Assembly: GCA_964481475.1 (NCBI GenBank)
Contig: CAYZTG010000003.1
Span: 1 to 64,000 of the forward strand
Direction: 5' to 3'
DNA from: DUQU01 sp964481475
GTDB lineage: Bacteria; Bacillota_I; Bacilli_A; Acholeplasmatales; UBA5453
Length of the DNA stretch: 64,000 nucleotides
The translations under genes and the position numbers were made by a program. Positions within the stretch are counted from its first letter, which is position 1, and each line of letters begins with the position of its first letter. A model generated the notes under the pieces. It worked only from the letters and a program-made list of their open reading frames with translations. It searched no databases and was not told the origin of the DNA. Positions 19,602-29,114 of this stretch are shown one piece after another.

Positions 19602-20836
19602 TTACCTCTATTTGCTAATCCTAGTACTCTATTCATTTCGTTATTAATAATCATAATTCCTTCATCAGCACCCATACCTGGTTTAGCCAATATTTGTGTT
19701 GCGTTTGTTGCAAGTGCTAAATGAACAGTTCTTTCAGCAGAAATATTTGTTTCATTACATGTTCCACCAATATAACTACCTAGACCCTTTTCATTACAAT
19801 AAAGTGCTGCTTCAATTGAGTTGTTAACTCCACCTAAGTCAGGAGTTTTAATTTGAAGAATATGACCTGCTTTATTATCAGCAAAGTATTTAATATCTTC
19901 AAGAGTATTACACCATTCATCAGCTACAATTTGAACATTAGAACCTTTTTCTTCTAAAGCAATTCTAATATCTCTAAGAAGAATCATTGTGTCTTCTTTA
20001 TTACCTGCATCAATTGGTCCTTCAATTCTTAAATCAAAAGGTTTTGCTGCTTTTTCTAATTTGATTAATAGTTCTACTATTTTAGGAACATTTAAGTCAT
20101 AAATCATGCCAATTGTTCCATAAACATCAATATGAATAGTTGGATGATATCCTTCTTTACCTAATTGCTTAATTCTCTTACTTAACCAAGTAACATAATC
20201 TAAAATATTTTCCCCATTAGCACCTAATTTAGCTGTACTGTTATATAAGGCGTGAGGTAATAAGTCAACACTTTTTAAGATCATTTTATCAGCATTTTCA
20301 TATCGGTTATCACCACTTTGTGAAAAGATAGGAACTTTCTTATATACATCAGATTCAATCTTATATTCTTTTCTAATAAGTTCTGCCATAGTTACTTTGT
20401 TAATTAAAGCAGCTGCATGTAATAAAGCTTGAGTAACACCATATCTAATCGCAGTATGAAGCCTTTTGCCTTCAACAACTAGTTTATCAAAATATTCAGC
20501 ATTTTCTTTAAATGAATTTAAATCTTTCGACTTAATTAATGGTTTAATTACATCATTCATAAACTCTAAATAATCATCAGCTAAGAAAAGTGGATCTCTC
20601 CCGCCAGCGCCCGAATATTGAACCGCTGCACAATCACCTACAGCAACTTGTCCGTCTTCTAAAATAATTTGAATAGAAATAGACTCTCCTGGTTGTCTAA
20701 CGCTTTTGAAACCTTCTGTTAGAGGCTCTCCTTCATAAACTAAACCATCTTGTGTTGCCCCTTTTTTGATTGCTAGTTGATCATCAAAATAGAAACCAGT
20801 CAATCCTTTTGTAAAAATTACATCTTTAACTCTCAT
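19598..20836 (-). CDS. Methylaspartate ammonia-lyase
   Basis: 412 aa, matching the family length of about 413. It deaminates (2S,3S)-3-methylaspartate to mesaconate, the second step of glutamate fermentation by the methylaspartate route. Seen: GLTGFYFDDQLAIKKGA at the start, GDCAAVQYSGAGGRDPLF, HIDVYGTIG, RIEGP, ADEWCNT (metal ligands of the enolase-like fold), QIKTPDLGGVNNS with the catalytic lysine, and GGTCNETNISAERT. It lies 17 nt after the glmE fragment and overlaps citD. Confidence 0.95.
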   Translation of the reverse strand: MRVKDVIFTKGLTGFYFDDQLAIKKGATQDGLVYEGEPLTEGFKSVRQPGESISIQIILEDGQVAVGDCAAVQYSGAGGRDPLFLADDYLEFMNDVIKPLIKSKDLNSFKENAEYFDKLVVEGKRLHTAIRYGVTQALLHAAALINKVTMAELIRKEYKIESDVYKKVPIFSQSGDNRYENADKMILKSVDLLPHALYNSTAKLGANGENILDYVTWLSKRIKQLGKEGYHPTIHIDVYGTIGMIYDLNVPKIVELLIKLEKAAKPFDLRIEGPIDAGNKEDTMILLRDIRIALEEKGSNVQIVADEWCNTLEDIKYFADNKAGHILQIKTPDLGGVNNSIEAALYCNEKGLGSYIGGTCNETNISAERTVHLALATNATQILAKPGMGADEGIMIINNEMNRVLGLANRGK

Positions 20837-20852
20837 TTTCTCGCTCCTTTAT

Positions 20853-22297
20853 TTATTTTCTAGGTCTTCCAACCAATTTACCACTACTTACTGCATAAAC
20901 ATCATCAACAGTCATTTGGAATGACACTTCTCTATTTTCATTTTTTGCTCTTTCAGCAAATTTCTTGTTATGAAAATCTTTTATTTCTTCTGTGAAACCT
21001 AAGTTTCCAAAATCTAATATTCTTATTTTACCTTCGTTATCTCTTGCTGGCAACATTAATCCTGCATTAAACTTACTTGGAGCAAACGGAATATCCATAA
21101 GACCATTTTCAAATGCTTTAACTACTCCAACAGCTAAATCACCTTCACCTGCTTTAAAGACGTTATCTAATAAACTATCGACTTCTTTTTTAACTTGTAA
21201 CGTTTCTTCTTCTAGTTCTTTAGAGTCTGGAAATTTTTGATCTTTAAGTAACTGAGTAACAAACTTAGATGCTTTAATTCCCATAGCATTTGCTTCTTTT
21301 GTAGGAATACCAATTGACTCTAAAGGTGTTTTAGTAATCATTTTTGTGGCATTACTAAATTTAGCTACAGCGGAACTATAACTAATTACTCATCTTCTGG
21401 GAAACCACCCATCCATTGATGAAAAACAGTTGTTACAAAAATATCATGATAACCATGTTTTTCTAAATAAAAGTTTGTTTGCTCTTCTAATGCTCTCATT
21501 GCAGCAATATCTTGAACTAAGTTTCCGCCCATACCATAACCAACAGTAATGCTTTTAACACCTTGTTCTGCTGCTAATAAAGCTTCAATAATTGCCACTG
21601 TATTTGAAATACTTGGCGGACAAATTGTTCCTGTTAAAGGTCCAAATGGTTCTCTATTTATTTTAACACCATTGTCCTCATAAAAGCCAACTAATCTATC
21701 ACAATATTGCCAATATTTAATTGTATCTTCTAAACTAACATTTTTCGCATAAGGTAGGTTATAAGAAATTGCCCCTCCCTCGTTAGATGTCCAACCAGCA
21801 GCATGAATTATTTCTGCAAGTAATCTTGAGTCTGGCGTTCCGTGTCTTGCTTGTAGTGGTAAGTTAAGTTCATCTTGCAACTTTGAACATAAAGCTACAC
21901 CATGGTTTACAGCTGGAAAACCATTTAGCATCGAACGGCCAACTTTTTCACTTTCAATAATACCTTGTTCGGCTTCTTCATAACGATTTTGTCTCGTATA
22001 AGAATCAATTGTTGAAGGAAGAAGGTCTGCTCCAGCATTTTGTAAATGTGTTAATAAAGCTAAATGTTCAGGAAAATGAGCCACACCAGCTCTTGGTTGA
22101 ATTAATGTTTCGCCGTTTTCTTTTGCTTTTTCTAAAGCAACCGCAAAATTTTTATGTTCAGGAATTGACTTCAATCTTTTTACTGCAACTTCAAGATCTA
22201 ACAAAGGATCATTTCCAGTTTTCCATGTTTTTAATACTTCTTTTCTTACTTCTAAAAACTCTTCTAAAGTCCATTTTTTATTTCTTAATTTCATCAT
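20853..22297 (-). pseudogene. glmE: Glutamate mutase epsilon (large) subunit, frameshifted
   Basis: Two consecutive reading frames together make one GlmE of about 480 aa. Residues 1-303 (22297-21386) end HQWMGGFPEDE then TAA. The neighbouring frame continues with V-I-S-Y-S-S-A-V from position 21389 and joins the 162-aa piece beginning ITKTPLESIGIPTKEAN (ATG 21341, no ribosome-binding site). A base is shared at 21389, so the second part is in the -1 frame. From memory, intact GlmE has about five residues (SKAFG-like) between these blocks, so a deletion of about 16 nt would explain the break. GlmE carries the TIM barrel binding glutamate and AdoCbl. It is either a real lesion or an assembly error. 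The gene overlaps the mutL stop by 20 nt. Confidence 0.85.
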
Positions 22298-23678
22298 TTT
22301 CTCTCCATAACAAATGTTTTTTTAATATTTTTAATGCAATAAGAGGCTCTTTCATACTTAGTAATCCCATTGTGGAAAATAAATACTCGTCATCTATTGC
22401 ATAGTTTGGTTTAATTGGTCTTAAATCCAAAACTTCTTTCTTTTCTACTTCTTTTAAAATATCCCACTTATTAGGACTATTTATAATACTTCCCCCAGTC
22501 CCAATAACTAGTTTTACATTATTTAAATCCTTACCTGTTTGATAATACATCACACCAAGCGGAGTTATATACTTTTCAATAGTTCCTACATGTCTTAAAG
22601 TTGACTCTCTTACACAAGCTTTAGCAATAATTTCTTCAACAATAAAATCTTTTTCACTAACTGGTAATACTTCGGGATTTTTATATCTTAGTTGCGCTTC
22701 TTCTTCTAAATCAAAACCGTTTTTCAAATACTCCCTTTTTTCCTTATCAGAAATTAATTTTACAGCACCGGGTGCTGAATATCTCATTCCGCAATCCCCT
22801 TCAACAGTTCTTTTAGCAAACGGCTCGTTAAGTCCCTTTTGGACTATTTCAATTTTCGTAGGCAAACCATCTCCCATAGAATAAATATCTGTTGTAGCGC
22901 CACCAACATCCACTAACATTAGCTCGCCTAATCCCTCTTCATCATCATAACCTTCTGCTAACAATTTTGCGGCTAATAAAACTGATTCAGGTGTGGGAAG
23001 AATAACTTGATCAATTTCTTCTTCGATTTGTTTAATACCTTTCGCAGAAATAATCTTTTTTAAAAATATTTCCCTAATTGCTTTCTTGGCACTATCCATA
23101 TTTAAAACATTTAACTCACCCATAACATTGTCACACAATGTGAAATCAACATTATTTTCTGTAAACATTTTAGTTATCTCATCATGAAGAGCTCTATTTC
23201 CAGCATAAACAACCGGAATATTTAAATTAGCTTTAGACAAAACTTCCGCGTTATGTAAAACTGTCTTATAGTGCCCACCATCAGTTCCTCCAGAAAGCAA
23301 AATAATATCAATATTATTATTTTTAATTTTTTCTATATCACTAGAAATAAGTTGGTGGGAAAAAGCTAAATCAACTTTTGCTCCAGCTCCCATACAAGTC
23401 CTTTTAGAAGCTTCTAGTGTTAGTTCTGGAACTAATCCAATCGCTGCCATCTTTAATCCTCCGGCAGCTGAAGAACAAGCAATTACTTCTTTAATATTCA
23501 ATTTACCATTAACTTTATTTTTGATTTCTTCAAAAGCTTTTTGATACCCTATTTTAATATTAGTCTCGACAGTAGAGTAACTCATAGCGGTTGCTACTAC
23601 ATCTTCTTTCTTTAAATCAACCAAAGTTAACTTTGTATACGTTGACCCAAAATCAACTAATAATAGATGATTATGCAT
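22278..23678 (-). CDS. glmL: Glutamate mutase reactivating factor MutL (GlmL)
   Basis: 466 aa ASKHA-family ATPase-like protein of the MutL/GlmL type, encoded as usual between glmS and glmE. Nucleotide-binding signatures are LLVDFGSTYTKLTL at the N terminus and LMLVDVGGATTDIYS mid-protein, plus LLSGGTDGG and IGTGGSII. Family members are thought to release damaged cobalamin from the mutase. The start overlaps the glmS stop by 8 nt. Confidence 0.92.
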   Translation of the reverse strand: MHNHLLLVDFGSTYTKLTLVDLKKEDVVATAMSYSTVETNIKIGYQKAFEEIKNKVNGKLNIKEVIACSSAAGGLKMAAIGLVPELTLEASKRTCMGAGAKVDLAFSHQLISSDIEKIKNNNIDIILLSGGTDGGHYKTVLHNAEVLSKANLNIPVVYAGNRALHDEITKMFTENNVDFTLCDNVMGELNVLNMDSAKKAIREIFLKKIISAKGIKQIEEEIDQVILPTPESVLLAAKLLAEGYDDEEGLGELMLVDVGGATTDIYSMGDGLPTKIEIVQKGLNEPFAKRTVEGDCGMRYSAPGAVKLISDKEKREYLKNGFDLEEEAQLRYKNPEVLPVSEKDFIVEEIIAKACVRESTLRHVGTIEKYITPLGVMYYQTGKDLNNVKLVIGTGGSIINSPNKWDILKEVEKKEVLDLRPIKPNYAIDDEYLFSTMGLLSMKEPLIALKILKKHLLWRENDEIKK

Positions 23679-24084
23679 TCAAATCTTCTTTTATAAAGTG
23701 TAAAACGTCATCAATTGGCATCCCTGGTGGAAATGCTCGATTAAATCCCATTGCTAAGAAACGTTTTTCAACTTCTGAAAAATCTTGTTTACCAACAACA
23801 ATATTTCCTCCAACATATAGTAAAATATCGCCAATGCCGGCCTCTTCGCATTTGTCTCTAAATCCTCTAACATCAATTTCACCATGACCATACAAAGATG
23901 ATACTAAAATCATTTCAGCGTTAGACTCAATTGCTGCATTAATAAAGTCTTCTTGTGAAGATAACACACCAATATTAACAACTTTATATCCTTCATTTTC
24001 TAGAGTGTACTCGATTATTCTATTTCCAACCGCATGTACATCCGCTCCAATTACACCAATTACTATGGTTTTTTTACTTTGCAT
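23671..24084 (-). CDS. glmS: Glutamate mutase sigma (small, B12-binding) subunit
   Basis: 137 aa, usual length. It contains the base-off cobalamin signature DVHAVGN (DxHxxG), the downstream SSLYGHG and YVGGNIVVG loops, and a closing PPGMPIDDVLHFI, all typical of GlmS/MutS. With GlmE it interconverts L-glutamate and (2S,3S)-3-methylaspartate. AAGGAG lies inside the end of the histidine kinase gene and the ATG overlaps it by 11 nt, so the two are translationally coupled. Confidence 0.95.
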   Translation of the reverse strand: MQSKKTIVIGVIGADVHAVGNRIIEYTLENEGYKVVNIGVLSSQEDFINAAIESNAEMILVSSLYGHGEIDVRGFRDKCEEAGIGDILLYVGGNIVVGKQDFSEVEKRFLAMGFNRAFPPGMPIDDVLHFIKEDLNA

Positions 24085-25810
24085 CTTTATCTCCTTTATA
24101 TTTATTAAATTTAATTTTAAAATTTGTACCTTTATTTACTTCAGATTCAACATTAATTGTTGCATCATGAATATTAACTATTCTTGCTACTATGGAAAGA
24201 CCAATTCCTGTACTTCCAGGATTTCTAACTCTTTCTTCGGTAATTCTATAAAATTTATCAAAGATCTTGTTCAAGTTTTTCTTATCAATACCTTTTCCAG
24301 AATCATTAACTGACAAGTATATATAGTTTTCATCTTCTTTTGTTTCTAATTCAATAAAGCCGCCCTCGTTATTATAATTTATCGCATTTTCTAAAAGGTT
24401 ATTTACTAAATAAGAAAGCAACAACTTATTCCCTTTAACAAAACTATCTCCATATTTCTCAATAATCTCAACCTTTTTATATTTAATATTAATACCATAT
24501 TTAATGATTGAATTATTGATAATTCCTCTTAAGTTAACAACTTCATCCAAATTAATATTCTCAATTGTTTCTAAATTAATTAAAAACAGTAAGTTCTCTA
24601 CAGTTAAATTCATACTAATAGACTCATCATATATTTTTTTATAATAACTATTGGCTTGTTGTTGGTCTTTAACTAAATCGTGAGTTAATAGTTCTGCATA
24701 GCCAATTATTGAAGTAAGAGGTGTCTTTAGTTCATGCGCGGCATTAGTAATAAACTCATTTTTAAGTTCATTGCTTTTTCGATCAGCAGTTACATCAAGT
24801 ATTACTGTAATGACAATCCCTATCCTCTCATCTTTAATATCCCATTTAGTATTTAGATAATAACTATGGAAGGAATAAATTAAATCATTTTGCGAATCAA
24901 CAACTTCAAAAGTTACATCTTTTTTAGTTTTCAAGACTCTTGAGAGATTAGGTAAGATTGTTTTCTTACAATAGTGATCTAAATCTATTAATTTGCCTTC
25001 GCCACAAATGTTAAAAGTCTTATTGGCAAACTCATTACTAATTAAGAGCTCTGCATCACTATTTATTACAAATATACCTTGCTGAATTTTATTTATTAAA
25101 TAATCCAACTTCTCTTTTTCTTGTTTATTAGTTTTAATTAAACTGACAATATTTTCTGCTGTTTCATTGATTTCCAATAATGATTCATTTACTTCTTCAT
25201 ATTTACTCTCAACTTTATTATAGTCAAAAGAGTAATCATTAATAGATTTTAATTGATGTTTAATATTGGTAAAAACATCAATCACATTATTTGCTATATT
25301 AGCGTTATAAATATATCCAACCATAAATGTAATTCCTAATAAAAACAAAAATATAAATAAATGGTTCAAAATGTAACCTGTTTGATTTGTAAGAACCATC
25401 GAAGTCTTTATAAAAATATCATCATTGACATTTATAATCATATAAAGCATATTGCCAGATTGAAAAACATCATGTTCTCCGGTTAAGCTATCAAATAAAG
25501 CTAGATCTTCTTCACTAACAGTTTTTCCTTCAAGATCTTGAGCACTATTATATAAAATAACACCTAAAGAGTTCATAACACTTACTTCTAACCAATCTTG
25601 ATGAGAAGAATAAAAATTAACTACCTTTTTAAGTTCTTCTTCACTAACCGTTCCTTCAACTTGGTTTTTAACTACATGAGATACATTAACTAATTGCTCT
25701 TCAATTACCTTTTTATTAAAATATGAAGAAATATAAATACTCACCAAAAAGAAAACAATTAACGTTACTGCAGTTAGTATTAAGTTTTTTCTAACAATTT
25801 CGTTTCGCAT
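24074..25810 (-). CDS. Sensor histidine kinase (PhoR-like)
   Basis: 578 aa. TM1 is about 9-30, an extracellular sensor region about 31-146, TM2 about 147-167, a HAMP-like/coiled linker to 235 and a PAS-like domain about 236-350. The HisKA motif AAHELKTPLTSI contains the phospho-acceptor His359, and the HATPase has N-box NLLENAINY and G-boxes SVNDSGKGID and GSTGIGLSIV. It starts one nt after the response regulator. Its place between the Pgs genes and glutamate mutase suggests it senses a signal linked to glutamate polymer or glutamate status. The ligand is not visible. Confidence 0.9.
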   Translation of the reverse strand: MRNEIVRKNLILTAVTLIVFFLVSIYISSYFNKKVIEEQLVNVSHVVKNQVEGTVSEEELKKVVNFYSSHQDWLEVSVMNSLGVILYNSAQDLEGKTVSEEDLALFDSLTGEHDVFQSGNMLYMIINVNDDIFIKTSMVLTNQTGYILNHLFIFLFLLGITFMVGYIYNANIANNVIDVFTNIKHQLKSINDYSFDYNKVESKYEEVNESLLEINETAENIVSLIKTNKQEKEKLDYLINKIQQGIFVINSDAELLISNEFANKTFNICGEGKLIDLDHYCKKTILPNLSRVLKTKKDVTFEVVDSQNDLIYSFHSYYLNTKWDIKDERIGIVITVILDVTADRKSNELKNEFITNAAHELKTPLTSIIGYAELLTHDLVKDQQQANSYYKKIYDESISMNLTVENLLFLINLETIENINLDEVVNLRGIINNSIIKYGINIKYKKVEIIEKYGDSFVKGNKLLLSYLVNNLLENAINYNNEGGFIELETKEDENYIYLSVNDSGKGIDKKNLNKIFDKFYRITEERVRNPGSTGIGLSIVARIVNIHDATINVESEVNKGTNFKIKFNKYKGDKDAK

Positions 25811-25811
25811 T

Positions 25812-26498
25812 TTACCCCTTTAAGATATAACCTACGCCTCTTACTGTTTCAATATATTCTTTATCGGTTGCTTGAGCAATTTTATTTCTTAACTTATTAA
25901 TATGCATGTCAAGAGTTCTCGTCTCAACTTCAGTTTTAAAACCCCAAACTAGATCAAGAAACTGTTCTCTATCAACAACAGTATTAGCTAACTGCATTAG
26001 CAACTTCATTATTTCATACTCTTTTAATGTTAAATAGACATTTGTTTCCCCAACATAAAATGTATGATTAAAAATATGTAGCTTTAAATCCCCAATAATT
26101 ATAATTTCTTTGTTTTTTCTAATTTGGTCTTCTCTTCTAAAAATTGCTTTTATTCTAGAAAGAAATTCTAAAACACCAAACGGTTTTGTAATATAGTCAG
26201 TAGCTCCATTGTCAAGAGCTCTAACTTTATCTAGTTCAGTTGTTTTTGCCGATAAGATCATTACCGGTATTTTTTTATATTCTAAATCATTACTCATTTC
26301 TCTTAAAACGTCATACCCACTCATATGTGGCAACATTAGATCTAATATCACTAAATCTGGTTTTTTAACTGAGAGTTCTTTTAAAAAGTCTAAAGGATTG
26401 GCAAAACCTTGGAAATCATATTCTGATACTTGTAAAGTAGCCTCGATAAGTCCATAAATAGAACTATCATCTTCTACAAAATATATTTTTTTACGCAT
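25812..26498 (-). CDS. Response regulator, OmpR/PhoB family
   Basis: 228 aa. The receiver domain carries acidic EDD (9-11), phospho-acceptor Asp53 (VILDLMLP), Ser/Ala in ILSAK and Lys in ITKPF. The C-terminal winged helix has LTLKEYEIMKLLM, VDREQFLDLVWG, and RTLDMHINKLRNKI with VRGVGYIL at the end. PhoB/PhoP-type regulators bind direct repeats at 11-bp spacing, which matches the TGTAAA arrays in this window; that link is inference. The start overlaps the pgsW stop by 8 nt. Confidence 0.92.
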   Translation of the reverse strand: MRKKIYFVEDDSSIYGLIEATLQVSEYDFQGFANPLDFLKELSVKKPDLVILDLMLPHMSGYDVLREMSNDLEYKKIPVMILSAKTTELDKVRALDNGATDYITKPFGVLEFLSRIKAIFRREDQIRKNKEIIIIGDLKLHIFNHTFYVGETNVYLTLKEYEIMKLLMQLANTVVDREQFLDLVWGFKTEVETRTLDMHINKLRNKIAQATDKEYIETVRGVGYILKG

Positions 26499-27576
26499 GT
26501 ATATCTACCTCCTTACCCTTATAATAACGTTTATAATAAATCATTGAACTTATTGTAAAGATAACTGCTAGAATTGGAATTAAGATATTTGTTTTACTTT
26601 CCACGTAAGCTAATCCTTGACCAACTTCTACATCTCCTCTTTTATCATAAGGTATTTGATACTTATGAGCTAAGTTTTTAATATTTAAAAGTTGTATCAC
26701 AGGTGTGCCTTTATCTAAACTTCTTTGAATTAACCCCTTATCTTTACTAGGCGTTAACACTGAAAAAGTATTTTTTTGTTTTATAAGTCCGTTCTTTTGA
26801 TATAGTGATTCTTCATTTTGTCCTAAAGACACTAAATTACCACCAACATTAATTAACATTTTATTATTAGGTACATTTTCTTTTATTTTTTTAACACGAT
26901 AGTCAATATTTTTTTGATAATTCTCTTCATAGAGAAAATCAACATTTTGACTAGAAATATAATTTATTAATTCCTCTTTTACTTCTATATCGAACTCTGA
27001 TGCGATATCGTTTGAACCACCTAACGATACTAAATCAATGAAGTTTGTAAATATTTCTTTATCTTTTAATCTTCTTGCCATATGTAAATAAGTAAGCTTT
27101 ATATTGTTAGCTCCATAACTAGAAGACCCAAGTGAAGCCATAATATATGGTTTTAATTCCATTATCTCGATTGCTGCCATTGTCGCAATATTTAAAGCAG
27201 GAAATGAACCGGAGAAAACTACTACTACTTGATCCCCTTTTTTAACTCCACCTTCTACAAGCATATCAATAATTGCTGCAGCAAAATTATGGTTTGTTGA
27301 AGTTCTTTTTGACTCTAAAGTTCCCATAGTTGTTGTAATTGGTGTATATCTATCACCAATTAAGCCAGTTGAGTCATAATCATCTTTAGAGATTTCAATA
27401 TTCAGTTCTCCTTTATAAAGCTTTATTTCATCAAAAGCTACCTTCGTTAATTCAGCCGCTTTAACTTTTTCATCATAATCTTCACTAGGAACAATTTCAA
27501 AACTGTTTCTTGTAACTAAAAGCGCTGTAATTAAAAGGAATGCCCATAGATATAAAAGCACAAAATGATTTTTCAT
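26491..27576 (-). CDS. pgsW: Poly-gamma-glutamate system protein (PgsW-like)
   Basis: 361 aa with one N-terminal (about 4-22) and one C-terminal (about 331-350) membrane segment and an extracytoplasmic domain between. The block GLIGDRYTPITTTMG with ESKRTSTNHNFAA, then VVVVFSGSFPALN and MASLGSSSYGAN, are what I recognise from the family annotated as poly-gamma-glutamate system protein, found beside pgsB and pgsC. The biochemical role of that family is not established to my knowledge. It directly follows PgsC. GGN and SGSFP loops hint at ligand binding. Confidence 0.75.
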   Translation of the reverse strand: MKNHFVLLYLWAFLLITALLVTRNSFEIVPSEDYDEKVKAAELTKVAFDEIKLYKGELNIEISKDDYDSTGLIGDRYTPITTTMGTLESKRTSTNHNFAAAIIDMLVEGGVKKGDQVVVVFSGSFPALNIATMAAIEIMELKPYIMASLGSSSYGANNIKLTYLHMARRLKDKEIFTNFIDLVSLGGSNDIASEFDIEVKEELINYISSQNVDFLYEENYQKNIDYRVKKIKENVPNNKMLINVGGNLVSLGQNEESLYQKNGLIKQKNTFSVLTPSKDKGLIQRSLDKGTPVIQLLNIKNLAHKYQIPYDKRGDVEVGQGLAYVESKTNILIPILAVIFTISSMIYYKRYYKGKEVDIHA

Positions 27577-28014
27577 CTAAAATAATTTCCCTCCAGATAA
27601 AATCACAATCATTTGTAAAAAGATCACCACAATAGCTATAGCAGGTAAGGTTTTTCTAATACTTTGTTTATACATCTCGTTAGCAATAATTCCACTAATT
27701 AAATAACCAATAATTGATATAACAATTAATTGATTTGAAGCCGTCTTTAATACTAAAGAAACAATTAAATTTAGCAAAATACTCACTACTATAAAAACGA
27801 CAAACCTTCTTTTACCATAGATAATTATATATTTAGAAATTAGTCTTACAATTAATACCGATAAAATGCTGATTATCACAGTATAAATCACTCTATCAAT
27901 TTGATTTAAATATAAAACAAAAATCCCAGGAACAATAATTCCCCCTGGTGAAATACCCGTTAGTTCATAAAATATTAAACTTACAATAATTCCAATTACA
28001 ATTATCTCTGTCAT
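27577..28014 (-). CDS. pgsC: Poly-gamma-glutamate synthase membrane subunit PgsC/CapC
   Basis: 145 aa, close to the 149 aa of Bacillus PgsC. About four to five membrane helices and the conserved N-terminal ELTGISPGGIIVPG. It forms the catalytic membrane complex with PgsB, overlapping its stop by 4 nt. No PgsA/CapA or PgsE homologue is present in the window, so export or anchoring, if any, must use other partners. Confidence 0.88.
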   Translation of the reverse strand: MTEIIVIGIIVSLIFYELTGISPGGIIVPGIFVLYLNQIDRVIYTVIISILSVLIVRLISKYIIIYGKRRFVVFIVVSILLNLIVSLVLKTASNQLIVISIIGYLISGIIANEMYKQSIRKTLPAIAIVVIFLQMIVILSGGKLF

Positions 28015-29114
28015 ACTAACTCTCCTAAAAGCGACAATTCTTTTAAAATCTTTTCGCCGTTTCCGGCAAAATTACCTATCAAAAAGACATCTTTTTCTTC
28101 TTTCAAATCATTAAGTTCCCTATATTTAATAACCTCAATATCAAACTTTTTTAATTTTCTAATGATATACTGAAAATTACTACCTGTAAGAAAAACTTTA
28201 TGAGGCTTAAGATCTCCAATTAGCTTGATAAACTGATAAGTGCGATACTGACGGTCATTTCTAGTATTTAAGAGTAAAGTCAACTCTCCATCATTAAGCT
28301 TTTCTTTAATCTCTCGATATTTCATTAAAGTCGAATCAGGATCATTAATTGAAAAACCATTGTAAAGTCTTGTTTCCCCTAGTTTATAAACACGATAAGC
28401 TCCAGGATCTTTTTGATAACTTTTCATACCATCAACAAATATTTCTTGATCAATCTCTAGTAGTTTGGCCACCATTAAAGCATTATTAATATTTTCTAAC
28501 TCCGTATCAAAAACATTCTCCCCTTCATATTTACTAGAAATATATAGTTTAGAATTTTTCTTCGTACAATAAGTATTAAATAGTTTCTCAAATTGATTAT
28601 TACTAATAATTAAACTGCCATTAGTTGGAGTAACAAGTGCTAAGGTTTTAGCCACTTCTTCTAAACTTTCCCCCATTGTATCTAGATGATCGTTATAAAC
28701 ATTAGTAATAATAGCAATATTGCTATGAAGCATTTTGTCTTCCGTAATTCTAATCAAGTCTTTACTAATCGCCATACATTCAATTACTAATACATCAGCA
28801 TTTTCTTTAACTGCTTTTCTTAAAATCTTAAATTGTTCAATAATATTAGCATTACCAAATCTTCTGACTTCTTTTTGTTCATTATTAGTATTGATATACA
28901 TTGGTTTTGTCCCAGTCGTCTTTGTAAATACTTTATAACCAGCTTTTCTTAAACCTGCATCAATTAATCTAGTTGTTGTACTTTTCCCCCTAGTTCCATT
29001 AACGTGAATTACTAAAGGGATTTTTTTTCTGAGTTTTTTATGATAATAACTTTCCCAAAAAAGATATCCTATAAATAACACAATTAAAGCTAAGAAAATG
29101 ACCTTTAAAATCAT
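28011..29114 (-). CDS. pgsB: Poly-gamma-glutamate synthase ATPase subunit PgsB/CapB
   Basis: 367 aa Mur-ligase-like enzyme. An N-terminal membrane helix is followed by the P-loop HVNGTRGKSTTTR, a GTKP segment, LVIECMAI, TNVYNDHLDTMG and VFDTELENINNAL. Family members form gamma-amide links between glutamates using ATP. It is slightly shorter than the approximately 390-aa Bacillus protein. The start overlaps the upstream lipoprotein stop (ATGA). Why a glutamate fermenter should encode a synthase here is unresolved; capsule, storage or a reversed or altered role are all possible. Confidence 0.9.
   Translation of the reverse strand: MILKVIFLALIVLFIGYLFWESYYHKKLRKKIPLVIHVNGTRGKSTTTRLIDAGLRKAGYKVFTKTTGTKPMYINTNNEQKEVRRFGNANIIEQFKILRKAVKENADVLVIECMAISKDLIRITEDKMLHSNIAIITNVYNDHLDTMGESLEEVAKTLALVTPTNGSLIISNNQFEKLFNTYCTKKNSKLYISSKYEGENVFDTELENINNALMVAKLLEIDQEIFVDGMKSYQKDPGAYRVYKLGETRLYNGFSINDPDSTLMKYREIKEKLNDGELTLLLNTRNDRQYRTYQFIKLIGDLKPHKVFLTGSNFQYIIRKLKKFDIEVIKYRELNDLKEEKDVFLIGNFAGNGEKILKELSLLGELV

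Noticed and set aside
21342..21391. Programmed -1 frameshifting in glmE
   Set aside because: The junction GAT-GAG-TAA is not a slippery heptamer, and a few expected residues seem missing, so a deletion or assembly error explains it better.
28011..29114. PgsB running backwards to make ATP from polymer cleavage
   Set aside because: Nothing in the sequence supports it, and the energy of one amide bond is unlikely to pay for ATP; kept only as a remote option.
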